NCBI RefSeq assembly: GCF_037042905.1
Contig: NC_087249.1
Coordinates: forward strand, 8,614,001 to 8,678,000
DNA: 64,000 nucleotides
Source of the DNA: Lytechinus pictus
Taxonomy: Eukaryota > Echinodermata > Echinoidea > Temnopleuroida > Toxopneustidae
Direction of reading: 5' to 3'
Positions 1 through 11,272 of the stretch are shown here, piece by piece; positions within the stretch are counted from its first letter, which is position 1; each line of letters starts with the position of its first letter. The notes under the pieces are model-generated. The model saw nothing but the letters and a program-made list of their open reading frames with translations. It was not told the DNA's origin and did not search any database. The translations under genes were made by a program, and so were the position numbers.

Positions 1-1936
1 TACTTGGTATCTGCCGAACTTCATTCAGGCGAGACAAACACTACAGCAGAACAAGAGGGTGGGTGCTTCATAAATCATAACCACTGTTTGTAGCTCTCGC
101 CTCGTCAGACCCCTAAAACGAGGATTCACGGGCAGGCCGCTGCATGGGACACTCTACACACAGGTTTTGTACAGATGTCCCAGAGTTGCAAATTACACTC
201 AAGTTTTAGGCCATCATGAAATAGAAGGCTTCTTTCCCATTTTTGTTTTCTGGTCACTTTATTCAAGTTCCTCGCATTTTGCGCCTGCCCCCTAGCCGCC
301 ACGCAAGAAAAAAATTCCATGTTTTTTCCCCATGGACACTGTCCAATGTCCAATGGCAGACGTACATGTATCGCTCTCGTTTAACATGACAGCAGAGACA
401 TTGCTGCAATCCCCGCCTAGTTAGGCAAGATCTGAGATGAAGTCCTACAAAATTCTACAAATTAATTCAAGCAACAAAAACTAATGAAAAATAATAAAAA
501 AGAACATTATCACTGGGCATATTTCATGAGGGATGAAGATGATATGCCTTAAACATCAATTGAATTGTAAATTATCATAGCTGTTAAAAATCAAGAAAAC
601 TCAAAAAAAAAATTATATGTCTATAGAAGGAATAATATTGCCAGTTTGCCACAAGATTGCAATATTTACATGCCACTTAACATTAGTCACTTAGAACAAT
701 ATTTGTAGAACTGTTCCAATGCCTTCCTGTCTGTTAAAAACTAAATTCTGTCATTCTCATTAGATTTGTACAAGGACTACTGGTTTCAGTAGATCTATAC
801 TGGATTTACCTTGAAGAGCAATCCTACATATACAGTTTCCTTTTCAAAGAAACCCAAGTAATGTGGTTATCAAAAGGACAATTCTCTCCAAAAAAAAGCA
901 AAACTATTGTGAAGCTAACTCTAGTTTGCTAGCAAAAACTTCATGAACAATATGTATTCAGAACCAAAACAAATCCGCAGTGGAATTTCACAAGGTTTTA
1001 CCAACAAGTTTATATTTTAATTTAATATGAGATTGCCAAATTTATTTGAAAATTGCATTTTAAGAATAAGTCTTGTGTATTAACCGAAGCCTATTCTCCC
1101 CAGGTAATCATTTACAATGGGCTTGGTGTTTCCTACAAAAGTAACTCTTCAACTATTTATTTAATTAACAACCTAATCTTCAAAGTTCTATATAAACAAT
1201 GATTTGGGAGAGTTAAGCATACCTTCTATTTAATATTGTCACTGGAGCAGGAATTCTGTGTCAACAACAGAGAAAATATGCAAATATCCAGACTAGTCCA
1301 TTAATATTAATCAAATCACCTCAAAATATATGGTACACTTTCACAAGCACTATAGCAGCTCCTCTGCACTTCAAATATACACGCGAAAGATCTACTTCCT
1401 GCTTGTAAACTTTACTTCCACTGAGCGAGCTCTCCTTGATTGTGGGCAAAGTATAGGCGACTACTGGCCCATGATAACATAATATCCTGCAGTATAGCCC
1501 CTGATTTAGAGATTAGTTTATAGACTCCGGCTCGTTCAGAGTGTATGGCTCAATGAACCTTAGCTCACTACCTATAAGTGTACTGCTCCATGTAGGTCCA
1601 TTCTGGCCAGCCGAGAGTGAGTGCTTGACTTTGAAATCACAGCTCAGATAGATATATTTGAAGATTCTTCCTGGTTGGTTTGTGTATTAAGATACTGATG
1701 TCTTTGCAGACAGTGAATACTCTAAAGGGCATGAATAACCAGGATATGCTACAAATAAAAAACGGAGAAGCCGTAATATGAACTTCACAACCACTTGCTG
1801 GTGAAGGGTTGCCTCAATCTAGTGTGTAAACATGGAATGAAAATGAGAGAGTTCCATAGGGTTCATAGTCCAACATGTCCAAATTATCCAGGGGTAATTT
1901 TCAGTATGATGAATCAGGGGTAATAGTGTGCAGAGC
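1..1936. other. Non-coding stretch, nothing recognised
   Basis: No coding exon, RNA gene or clear inverted-repeat element was seen. The reading frames here are short and low in complexity, and the one at 126-353 on the minus strand has no recognisable domain. The far left could hold UTR or intron of a gene outside the window, but nothing shows this. Confidence 0.4.
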
Positions 1937-2537
1937 TTAAAGGGATGATCCGGGCTGAAAATATTTATATTTCAATAAATAGAGTAAAAATCAGGGAGCA
2001 AAATGCTGAAAATTTCATCAAAATCGGATAACAAATAAACAAAGTTATTGAATTTTAAAGTTTATCAATATTTTGTGAAAACAGAACTTTATATTCACGT
2101 TGTAATGAATATTCATTAGGTGGGCTGATGATGTCAAATCCCCACTTTCCTTTTTCTTATGTTATTACATGAAATCATAAATGTTTCATTTTTTCATACA
2201 TGTGTAAATGATGTTTTCATTACGATGAAAAAAGTTGCGGCAATAAATAACTAATGCACTTTCAGTTGTCAATCCAATTGTTTTAGTTCTTGGTAGAAAA
2301 TTTTTGAATTTATAAACCTTATTTCCTATAACAAAATACAAAAGAACAAGTGGGGATATGACATCATCAGCCCACCTAATGAATATTCATAAAGACATGC
2401 CTAGAACTGTTTCATCGGAATAATGCAAATCTTTAAAATTCAATAACTTTGTTATTTGTTATCCGATTTTGATCAAATTTTCAGCATTTTGCTTTGTGAA
2501 TTTTATTCTATTTCTCCAGCCTGGACCATCCCTTTAA
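1937..2537. mobile_element. Foldback MITE, family P1, copy 1
   Basis: The two halves are inverted copies of each other. The left end reads TTAAAGGGATGATCC and the right end read from the other strand gives TTAAAGGGATGGTCC. Both arms contain the TGCTGAAAATTT and TAATGAATATTCAT motifs. The element is about 600 bp with no coding capacity. Two more copies lie at 23103-23673 and 41155-41756, so this is a dispersed non-autonomous DNA element. Confidence 0.85.
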
Positions 2538-3913
2538 AAATATTGCGTAAAGCGCTGAAATGTAGCATATTATTAGAAATTTACCTTTTTAGATGCATAT
2601 TTAATTTCAGGCATTAATGTTTATCTTCTCAGTTTCATAGATGGTACAGAAAAAATATCTGTTCTGAATGTACCATCATTCACAAAATTCACCAGCAACA
2701 CATTTTGTCTGTTTTTTTTTTTGGGGGGGGGGGTTATTAAACACAGCATTGCTTCAAAATTTGCGACTAGTTCCAAAATGGAAAAGACTTGTCAAAAGTT
2801 TGTAATACCTTCTTCATACCCTTTGTAAGTCATAGCCTTATTCTTAAAAGGTTATTTATGTATCACTTCACCAGGACACTTTTGTTATGGACATGACAGT
2901 TGAGTATATAGTTGTGTGGGAGTTCCCATTTATGACTCATAACGTACAGCTTATAATGATCAGAGTCAACTGACTTCTCTATAAAGCGTACTGGGTGGGG
3001 GCCATCTCTATTATGGTTTACATTCTACAGATTAAAGAAAGTTTTTTTTTCTTTTTCTTTTTTAGTTTCTTCTCCCTTACAGTTACTTTTCCATACACTG
3101 TACGTTGTTCTGTTCTTAAAAAAAAAAATCTGATTTCACTCATAGGGGAAGTTTGCTGTAAAATACAGTGTACAAGAAAAAAAATATATTGGTGAAGCAC
3201 TGAAGGTTTGAAGAAAATCCATTAAAGATGAAATTGTTTTAATTTCAAGCTTTTGATTTGAGATGTTATATACAAGCAGCTGCCCCATATAATAATAGAA
3301 AATTAATTTAAATTTGTAATGCTTCATAATGACTTTAAATTTCTTCATTCAGGAGGTCCAAAATATTTTTTTCTGTTGATACATCACTTGTATTTATAAA
3401 TACTGAGTCAATAAAACCCATTTTCATTATTTTTCTGAGAAAATAATTTCATTCATTTTTTTTATATCACGATACATAAGAAAAAGAATCTCACAAATGA
3501 CATCACGATTACAAAAAATTTAAATTCTAATAACTTTTTAAAACTATGATGGATTTTCCATAAACCTTCACCAATATTTTCTATTATTTTTTCTGCTAAT
3601 TTTACAATAAATTTTTGTCAGGGTGAAAAAATTGACAATTTATCAAAAATTAATGTGACTGAATAGCTGTACATGTTTTAAAGTAAATTAATGACAATGA
3701 GTTTCATATTAATCATTAACTTTGGTTCTAGATCTACTTTCATGATGCCACACATGTACATGTACGAAATTATCACTGTTGCCAATTTGAGGATCAAATA
3801 TTTTGTTAAAGCTTTGTAGTCTTTGACTGCCTCTTTAAATGACAGAGGAGCGCATTACGTGTCATTCCCCTTCCCCCTGCTGCTCAGCTGCTGAAGTCTT
3901 GTGTTATAAATAG
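2538..3913. other. Non-coding stretch, homopolymer tracts only
   Basis: It holds a T10/G10 tract near 2710-2733 and T-rich tracts near 3043-3062. No exon or inverted repeat was recognised. Confidence 0.4.
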
Positions 3914-4340
3914 GTGGTTTCAAACCGCCTCGATCATAAGAATCCCTGTTAAATTACGAGAACTTTTTAAGGCTAAAAAATACCCATTAATTATTCCTGC
4001 ATTCACACCGCCCCGAAACATACGGATACCCTTCGGGATAAATTCCTGAAGTTAGGAGCATGCGCAGTATGGTCTGATAAGCAGGCAAGGCGCGAGATTC
4101 AAAACCACTAGCTCAGCAGCCACCCACGGCGCCCGCGCCCAACTACACGCTGGGCTAAAATCCCCGCGAAAGTTCTCGTAATTTTGCCAAGTACCTACTA
4201 TTTAGTGGGTATTTTCTTTCGGGGATATTACGCGTAATTTGCTTTCACATTGCCAATATTACCTGGTATTTTCTGATCGGGTAAATTTCCCGATCAGAAA
4301 ATACCTGGAACTGACGAACTTCGAGGCGGTCTGAAACCAC
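3914..4340. mobile_element. MITE with 20-bp terminal inverted repeats and internal hairpin
   Basis: The left terminus GTGGTTTCAAACCGCCTCGA (3914-3933) matches the inverted right terminus (4321-4340) at 19 of 20 positions. Near the right end is a perfect 17-bp hairpin, 4265-4281 against 4289-4305, with a 7-base loop. There is no coding potential, and I could not fix a target duplication. Confidence 0.75.
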
Positions 4341-4734
4341 GTAATAACAACCTACTAGTACTTATAAGTCACTGAATGCCAGATATGCCTCTCTGATGTG
4401 AGCCATCAAAATGGCATTAGTTCTTGAACAGACACAAGATCTGAAAATAAAATACTCATTTATAAAATGTTTTACCATAAAGCGCTTTATCCAAAAGTTT
4501 CAAAGTGCTAAAAAGAAAATTAAAGAAACAAGAATATAGGCCTACAAGATACATGTATCTTGGGAAAACAAGAAAGTTAAAACATCCTTACAACAATTAA
4601 TTAGACATACAAATATATCTGGAAATGAATAATACAATTTATAGATAATTTGGGGGTTTAAAATTCCATCCCCTGAAAATTTGTTCATATAGCCATAGGC
4701 AAAATATTAGCAAATATATACACTAATGGAAAAA

Positions 4735-4807
4735 ACAGTGTTCCGCAGTGCATGCGACAGTGTGTTCGCACTGTGAACACACTGTTGCATGCACTGCGGA
4801 ACACTGT
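4735..4807. repeat. 33-bp-arm palindrome rich in CACACTGT
   Basis: The arms 4735-4767 and 4775-4807 are inverted copies with one mismatch, separated by a 7-base loop. The motif CACACTGT or its complement recurs through about 4945. It is probably the end or core of a foldback element. Confidence 0.8.
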
Positions 4808-4964
4808 TCACTGTGGGGAACACAATGTGAAATCACCTTCACACTGCTAAATTGAGCATTTCAACAGTGTGAATCGCATACAATAGTCTTGAGACCATGT
4901 GAACACACTGTGAACAGTCACACTGTCGAGGTGCCCACAGTGTGGAAATATCTTCAAACATCTC

Positions 4965-5450
4965 CAACAAATCCGACCCTACTCTCGTCTTTGCTCCTTC
5001 ATACAGGGGCCGCGGAAGCGGGGGGCTTGGGGGGGTTTCAGCCCCCCCACACTTTTTTCCAAAACCATGTACAAAAACGTGAAAATGACCATAGGATTGT
5101 GATTTTTTGCATGGTCAGCCCCCCCCCCCCACCTCGAAAACCGTTCCGCGGCCTCTGTCATACAAACTCATCACCGCCCTAACCATTGCCTTGGATATAC
5201 CTCTCTTTCTCATCGCCCACTCCATTACTCTCCTTTGAACTTTATTGAATGGCTTCTCAAAATCCACAAAACACATATACATATATATATGCAGTTTATT
5301 CCCTTTCGCTCGATATTCCTCTTGCAACCTCCTCAAAATGAATACAGCATCTATTGTTCCTTTCCCTGGCATAAAACCACATAGCGTCTTGCATCCAATT
5401 CCATCATTCTCCAAATTCTATATCAAGTACATTGTACCTTCCCCCCATTG
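4965..5450 (-). pseudogene. Non-LTR reverse transcriptase fragment, interrupted by a MITE
   Basis: The minus-strand translation has the reverse-transcriptase palm signature around GFMPGKGTIDAVF and FVDFEKPFNKV, the second being a degraded form of the usual 'FVDxEKAFD' motif. A short (AT)n microsatellite expansion encodes HIYMYMC inside the domain. The frame continues to SLY at about 5158, is interrupted by the MITE at 5004-5157, and resumes as EGAKTRVGS on its far side down to about 4969. Only a partial palm remains, with no catalytic YADD/FADD box, endonuclease or ORF1. It is a dead fragment of a family different from the elements at 12-22 kb. Confidence 0.75.
5004..5157. mobile_element. hAT-like MITE with 5-bp target duplication
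   Basis: The termini are CAGGGGCCGCGGAA on the left and, inverted, CAGAGGCCGCGGAA on the right. The 5-bp sequence TCATA occurs on both sides (4999-5003 and 5158-5162). Removing the element and one TCATA copy rejoins the reverse-transcriptase frame, which supports the boundaries. The interior has facing poly-G and poly-C tracts. A second copy lies at 37928-38067. Confidence 0.8.
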
Positions 5451-6700
5451 ATTTTGTATCACTTTATTAGTTTATTTCAATATTCAAGAAAGGATTACAG
5501 TACTTAAAAATATAACATTTCCATAGTAGGTAATTTACAACACAGTGAACAGAAGAAGTTCAGTAGTCCAGGACTCAAGGTCCAGGCACATTACTGCTGA
5601 GGCATGACATACAGTAGAACTATACAGTGCGTATTAAAAAAAACGGGACAGATTTGAAAAGTCTATAAAAAAAAAATTTTCAAATCATGATGTCTATATT
5701 TTGGCGTTAATAGGTGCTCTGAAGTCTTATCTTTCAAATGCCATAAAAAAATTAGTTTTGTTCATGCTTGAGCGAACACAGAATGTTTTTGTCTGAGTTT
5801 AAAAAGGAGGCTTGCGCGAAAATGGCATAAAATGAAAAATATGATGATCGGACTTCTTGCTATTCAACAGAATTCCTCTCAACCTTTTCATTATCTTTCC
5901 ATAATTTTTTAATTATGCAGTTAAAATTCATTTTCAAATCTATGTATTTGCTTGAATTGTTTCTTTTTAATATGTTCTCTTTTAGCTTTGAATATTCCTT
6001 CGGAGTATGGGAGAGAATGATTTTTTTTTCAAATCCTTTCATTGTGTGCTACAAAGGTTATGGTGCCTTTAAACAGTGCCATACAGATGGATGGGGGCTC
6101 GGGGATGCCCCCCCCCCCCCCCCCACACAAATATCAAAAAATCATGACCAAGAAAAAAAGTGGAAAGGAAATAAAATTAAAGATAGAAAGTGAAATATGA
6201 TATTATTTTCTGAATATTATGTCAAAATCTATCACAAAATTGGATAGTGTAATAAAAAAGTTGAAAATTTTGCTTGCTCGCCTCACTCGCTCACAACTTT
6301 TTAATACATTTTACCCAATCTGCCATATCTAGCTCCTTCGAAATTGACTCAAACACAATTGCCATTGAAAGATATAAATCATTTCCTGCTTATCCTGTCA
6401 AGCACATAATTAAACTTGGTCAAGGAATCAATAACCCCTTGAAAAATGGATTCATGTCTTTTAAAGGTACCATAACATAATTTGTTTCACATAATAAAGG
6501 ATTTAAATAATTACAAGTTTTCGCAATTAATAATGCAAATCTTCTTGCATGGGTTGACAAAAAAGTATTTTTTTTTCTTACTTATGAAGGAAAATTCAAT
6601 GGTAAGAGGTTTAAATGAAAAAACAAAATAATTCAAGTAAATAAATAAATTTGTAAATAAAATTTGACAGCATAATTGAGCAAGTGGAATGCCTCTGGCA

Positions 6701-8011
6701 GTCTCACCTGCATCACGCGATTCAATATAGCAGCAGTGCTCAGTTTGAAAATAATATAAAATAATTATTCACAAAAAACACCATTCATATTATGATACAA
6801 TACTACGTTCATTTGAAATCTAAAACTTGTCAGTGATACTTGATTACCCCTATACATGTACATGTATATCCACATTTTATACACTATATCTATAAACTTT
6901 GAGAGTTGTGACAGCAATCTAATAGTTACCTCTAAAATGGCCAAAGTTCAATGACCTTAAATGACCTTTGACTTTAGTCATGTGACCTGAAACTCGCATG
7001 AGATGTTCAGTGATACTTGATGACTCTTATGTCCAAGTTTTATGAACTAGACCGATATACTTACAGAGTTATGATGGTAATTCAACAAATATCCCCAACA
7101 TGGCCAAAGTCCATTGACCTATGACCTTGGTCATGTGACCTGAAACTCGCACAAGATGTTCAGTGATACTTGGCTACTCTTATGTCCACGTTTTATGAAC
7201 TAGGCCAATACACTTACAGAGATATGATGGTAATTCAACAAATACCCCCAACATTGAGAAAGTTCATTGACCTTAAATGACCTTTGACCTTGGTCATGTG
7301 ACCTGAAACTCGGACGGGATATTCAAAGATACTTGATTACTCTTATGTCCAAGTTTTATGAACTAGACCAATAAACTTTCAAAGTTATGATGGTAATTCA
7401 ACAAATGCCCCCAATTTGGCCAAAGTTCATTGACCCTAAATGACCTTTGACCTTAATTATGTGACCTGAAACTTGCACAGGATGTTCAGTGATACTTGAT
7501 TACTCTTATATCCAAGTTTCATGAATCAGATCCATAGACTTTCAAAGTTATGATGGTAATTCAACAGTTACCCCAATTTGGCCAAAGTTCATTGACCCTA
7601 AATGACCTTTGACCTTGGTCATGTGATGTAAAACTCAAGCAGGATGTTCTGTGATACTTGTTTAAACCTTATGTCCAAGTTTCATGAACTAGGTCCATAT
7701 ATTTTATAAGTTATGATGACATTTCAAAAGCTTAACCTTAGGTTAAGATTTCGATGTTGATTCCCCCAACATGGTCTAAGTTCATTGACCCTAAATGACC
7801 TTTGACCTTGGTCATGTGACCTGAAACTCAGGCAGGATGTTCAGTAATACTTGATTAACTTTATGGCCAAGTTTCATGAACTAGGTCCATATACTTTCTA
7901 AGTTATGCTGTCATTTCAAAAACTTAACCTTTGGTTAAGATTTGGTGTTGACGCCGCCGTCGCCGTCGGAAAAGCGGCGCCAATAGTCTCACTCTGCTAT
8001 GCAGGTGAGAC
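6701..8011. repeat. Array of about 160-bp tandem repeats in a short-TIR element
   Basis: About six units start near 6941, 7104, 7258, 7420, 7582 and 7776. Each includes AAGTTCATTGACC and GTCATGTGACCTGAAACTC or close variants. The block is bounded by GTCTCACCTGCAT at 6701-6713 and its inverted copy at 7999-8011. Just inside the right end is a GC-rich hairpin (7951-7981). A tandem core between unique flanks ending in a hairpin resembles the non-autonomous Helitron (HINE) layout of marine invertebrates, but the class is not proven. Confidence 0.75.
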
Positions 8012-8040
8012 AAAAATTATGGCAAAGATAATAAAAAGGT

Positions 8041-9015
8041 TAAAGGGGAATCCAACCCAAATAAAAACTTGTTTTTATAAGGAAAAGAAAAATCAGACAA
8101 GTTGATAGGTGAAAGTTTGAACAATATTAGACAAACAACAAGAAAGTTATGAATTTTTTAAAGTTGTAAATATTGGTAATCACTATACCCATGGAGACTT
8201 CAAATTGGCTGCATATGGGATGTCCTAGTGATGTAAGGCAAGGACTACTCTTCCATGTACTCCAATACATATTAAGGCTAAAATGTCACTTTTCCCAAAA
8301 GTTTTATTTCAAATTATACTTTTCTTTCATGAGGACATAAAACAATACTACATGTACCTGGGTTATATTTGGATTACTGCCCCAAGGGAATGGGTACTTC
8401 GGAGAAAACCACAAATCCCTGATAATAAAGTACATGGCCTATGGGAAAGTCGTCCTTGTCCCTTGTCATAATTTACTTACCCAGTTGCCAATTTGAAATC
8501 TACATAGTATGATACCCCTTTCATAAACCCAATAAAACCTATCCTCCAATTAGCCGCCTAAGAGTAATGCGGATAATTCAATAAAAATTGCGTTCACAAA
8601 CTCCGAAAATTATCCGCATTATTTTTACGAGCACCCGTCCTGAAAAAGGCGGATAATCGTCATGACAACTGGACACGCCCCCTCCGATGCGGTTGTGTTG
8701 GAAAAGGGTGACCTTGTGACCACACCATGGCAATTATCCGCATTATTTGGAAATACGTTCATAAACTCAAAATCTTGTCCCGATGCCGCTATTATGCGGA
8801 TAATAGCAGCATCAGAATAATGCGGATAACTCTTGTCCTCCTCTGATTTAAAGACCAAATTATGCTGCTATTAGCCGCATAATTGGGTTTTATTGGGTTT
8901 ATGAAAGGGGTATTAGTGATCTCCATTTTAAAGCAGCTATAACTTTCTTATTGCTTGTCCGATTTCTTTCAAACTTTCACCATTCTTTTTAATTTATTTT
9001 TCTCCTTCCAAACAC
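8041..9015. mobile_element. Foldback MITE, family P3-like, with nested insertion
   Basis: The left arm starts TAAAGGGGAATCCAACCC and includes AAGAAAGTTATGAA. The right arm near 8935-9010 has the inverted equivalent, with TAACTTTCTTATTGCTTGTC and CAAACTTTCACC. The centre is interrupted by the element at 8512-8913. Divergence is higher than in the copy at 38466-39058, so the boundaries are approximate. Confidence 0.6.
8512..8913. mobile_element. MITE with 27-bp perfect TIRs
   Basis: The first 27 bases, beginning ATACCCCTTTCATAAACCC, are an exact inverted copy of the last 27. The interior repeats the GCGGATAAT motif on both strands. It is nested inside the foldback element that starts at 8041. 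Confidence 0.8.
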
Positions 9016-9416
9016 AACATTTTATGGCCAAGTCTGCTGATAAGCAAGAGGTCTGATCCTCATACTACTCATATTCTGCCATTTTGGCGCAAGCCTCTCT
9101 TTGTACCGCCGACAAAAACGTCCCGTGTTCGCTCAAGCATGAACAAAGTTTATTTTTTGTAATGGCATTTCAAAGATAAGATTTCAGAGCATTTATTAAC
9201 ATCAAAATATAGATATCATAATTTGAAACAAATTTTTTATAGACTTTTCAAAACTGTCCCGTTTTTTTTATACGCACTGTAGATCATAACCCAACTTACA
9301 AGACAAAGTAGAGGATAGCAAAGATCTTGATTGTGATTTGTTGATATTCTGTAGTCAAAATATATAAATATATCATGTCAAGTAGAAACAAGTGAGTTTA
9401 TACTGATTTTGTTTAA

Positions 9417-9525
9417 TACCGTATTTTCCGGAATATAAACCGCAGCCGTGTATAAACCGCACCCCCAATTTTGGACGATTCCCCTAACGGAAAAAGGAGC
9501 GGTTTATATTCCAGAAAATATGGTA
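9417..9525. mobile_element. 109-bp MITE with 27-bp TIRs
   Basis: The left TIR begins TACCGTATTTTCCGGAATAT (9417-9443) and is matched by the inverted right TIR (9499-9525) with a few changes. Short elements with this terminus are widespread in animal genomes. Confidence 0.8.
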
Positions 9526-10454
9526 CACAATAGGGGCAAACAAGTTTTGTACATGTAGGTAAAACTTTACGCCCACAACAAGGTATGCTAGGTATTACTT
9601 TTATTGTTATTATGCACGCACTATTGTTTACTTGATTTTGTTAATACTACATGTATCAAGTTATCATCATCATTATCCTTATTAAGCATGTAACGATGAC
9701 CATTGCATGCTCCAATAACTTCACAGTTCACACCCCTGTATGTACCACAGCTCGTTGCATTCCCTTTTCCTTTCTAATACATAATTTATCAAAATATAGA
9801 TCTATGATTGATCTAAGTTTTGATAATGATCAGAATCTAGCAATCAACACCACATTGGGGCAATTTTAAGAACATAAAGAATCATTAAAAATCTAAAGTT
9901 GTCTAAATCCCCATTTTGGGGGGAATAACATAGGAATAAGCCAAGGTCCCTCACAGTTGTGTGAGCTGGCTCACCGTCTGTTTATGTTTAGGAGAAACTT
10001 AAAAAAAAAAAAATTTAATCTATCTCGTTTAAATTAAAACTCCTCCAAACAGACGGATTTCTTAAGCTGTCTAGTGTCTATTCATTTATCATGTTCCGGT
10101 ACAAATGGTTTAGTTTTGCACATTCAATTAAATGTTGAAACTTTTCTGCTGGGGCATGAAACGCTAGAGTGAGACTTTTACTAGACATCACTTTATACCA
10201 CCAGGAGCTAGACATAAAGGAACAGAAGATCCTGTGTCCATAACTGAATACAAGTTATGTACACTTGTGAAATTTTTTCTTTTTTGTAAATTTTACTTTT
10301 TATAGTTGGAGGTTCAGCACAGGCCACAGCGCACAAGTCTCAAAATATGTTAAATATTTCAATGTTAAAACAATTTATTGAGAAATCCATTATTCATTAT
10401 TTTAGCAGGGCCTACAATACGATTTAAAATGTAAGAAATTCGTATATATTCTCC

Positions 10455-10589
10455 AATAATGATCCGTGGACGTCTCGCTCATCTCATCAGCATCAGTGTG
10501 TTGGCTTTGGTCGTCGCGAGGATCAGTGGTGCAGAGGCCGCCAGCCGGTCAGGCCTGGCAAACAAACAAACGAACACTGACGTCTCTCG
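10455..10589. other. GC-rich island with a signal-peptide-like frame (uncertain)
   Basis: This segment is clearly richer in GC than its surroundings. On the plus strand an ATG at 10459 opens a frame beginning MIRGRLAHLISISVLALVVA, which resembles a signal peptide. The frame is cut at 10590 by an inserted MITE. On the minus strand the same segment begins after an acceptor-like TTTGTTTGTTTGCCAG. No downstream exon could be tied to either reading, so this may be a broken exon, a 5' UTR or chance. Confidence 0.2.
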
Positions 10590-11272
10590 GTAGGGTGTCT
10601 GAAGCCACACTGAAAAGTGTCAGCATAAAACAGGCTAATTTAGGGGAAAATATGGCACATTTTTTCGGGGAAGTTCAGGCTACTAGAAAAATGTGATCTG
10701 AATTGATTATTAACTTGTGTTTGGCATGTATGGAAAGAGAAAATTCAGGGGCTTCTTCTGACAGTAAGGACAAGTTTATATGATCATTTTAAATAAGGAT
10801 TTAGAGATAAATTGCAAACCCTTATTTTTGTGTGTGTTGAAATTGCCATTTCTCCATGCGTTTTCTATGGGAAAATGAAATTTCTGTTTTGCACAATTTT
10901 TTTCACTTTGTCGCAGTTTTTCATTGTGATCTGGTTTCCAAATCTTTATAAAAATCATACCATCAGATAGAGCATAAAAAATCCTATTGGACTCTTTATG
11001 GACAAGTTTTTGGCATTAATAATAAATTTATAACAGCTCTCGGAAGCTAAAAATTTGGATTTGTGTGTGTCCATTTCTTAACTACACATTCTATGGCAGA
11101 GAAATGCTGAAAATTTACCCAATTTCATTCTTCTTTTTTGCAGCCAATAATTGGATTTTTTTCAAAAATGTTACATTTCTGTCAGTCTGAAGGTCATTTC
11201 TCTTCAAATTCACAAAGAAATGTGATATTTTCTTGAAATAAGAAAAATAATTTTTTTCTCCAGACACCCTAC
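10590..11272. mobile_element. 683-bp MITE with GTAGGGTGTCTG termini
   Basis: The left end GTAGGGTGTCTG (10590-10601) and the right end CAGACACCCTAC (11261-11272) are exact inverted copies. The same 5 bases, TCTCG, flank both sides (10585-10589 and 11273-11277). This could be a target duplication, although the site is TC-rich and a chance match is possible. There is no coding content. Confidence 0.7.

Larger units (their letters stand above)
5625..9279. mobile_element. Non-autonomous Tc1/mariner-like element with about 210-bp TIRs
   Basis: The left terminus CAGTGCGTATTAAAAAAAAC is mirrored by the right terminus, and the similarity runs inward for about 210 bp, through the complementary GCTTGAGCGAACAC motifs near 5768 and 9129. 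A TA dinucleotide flanks both ends (5623-5624 and 9280-9281), as expected for Tc1/mariner target duplications. No transposase frame is visible inside. The interior instead holds a tandem array at 6701-8011, a foldback MITE from 8041 and a MITE nested in that at 8512-8913. It was probably mobilised in trans and later filled by other insertions. Confidence 0.85.

Noticed and set aside
6941..7935. CRISPR-like array
   Set aside because: Units of about 160 bp are repeats throughout, without short repeats and unique spacers, and the genome is eukaryotic.
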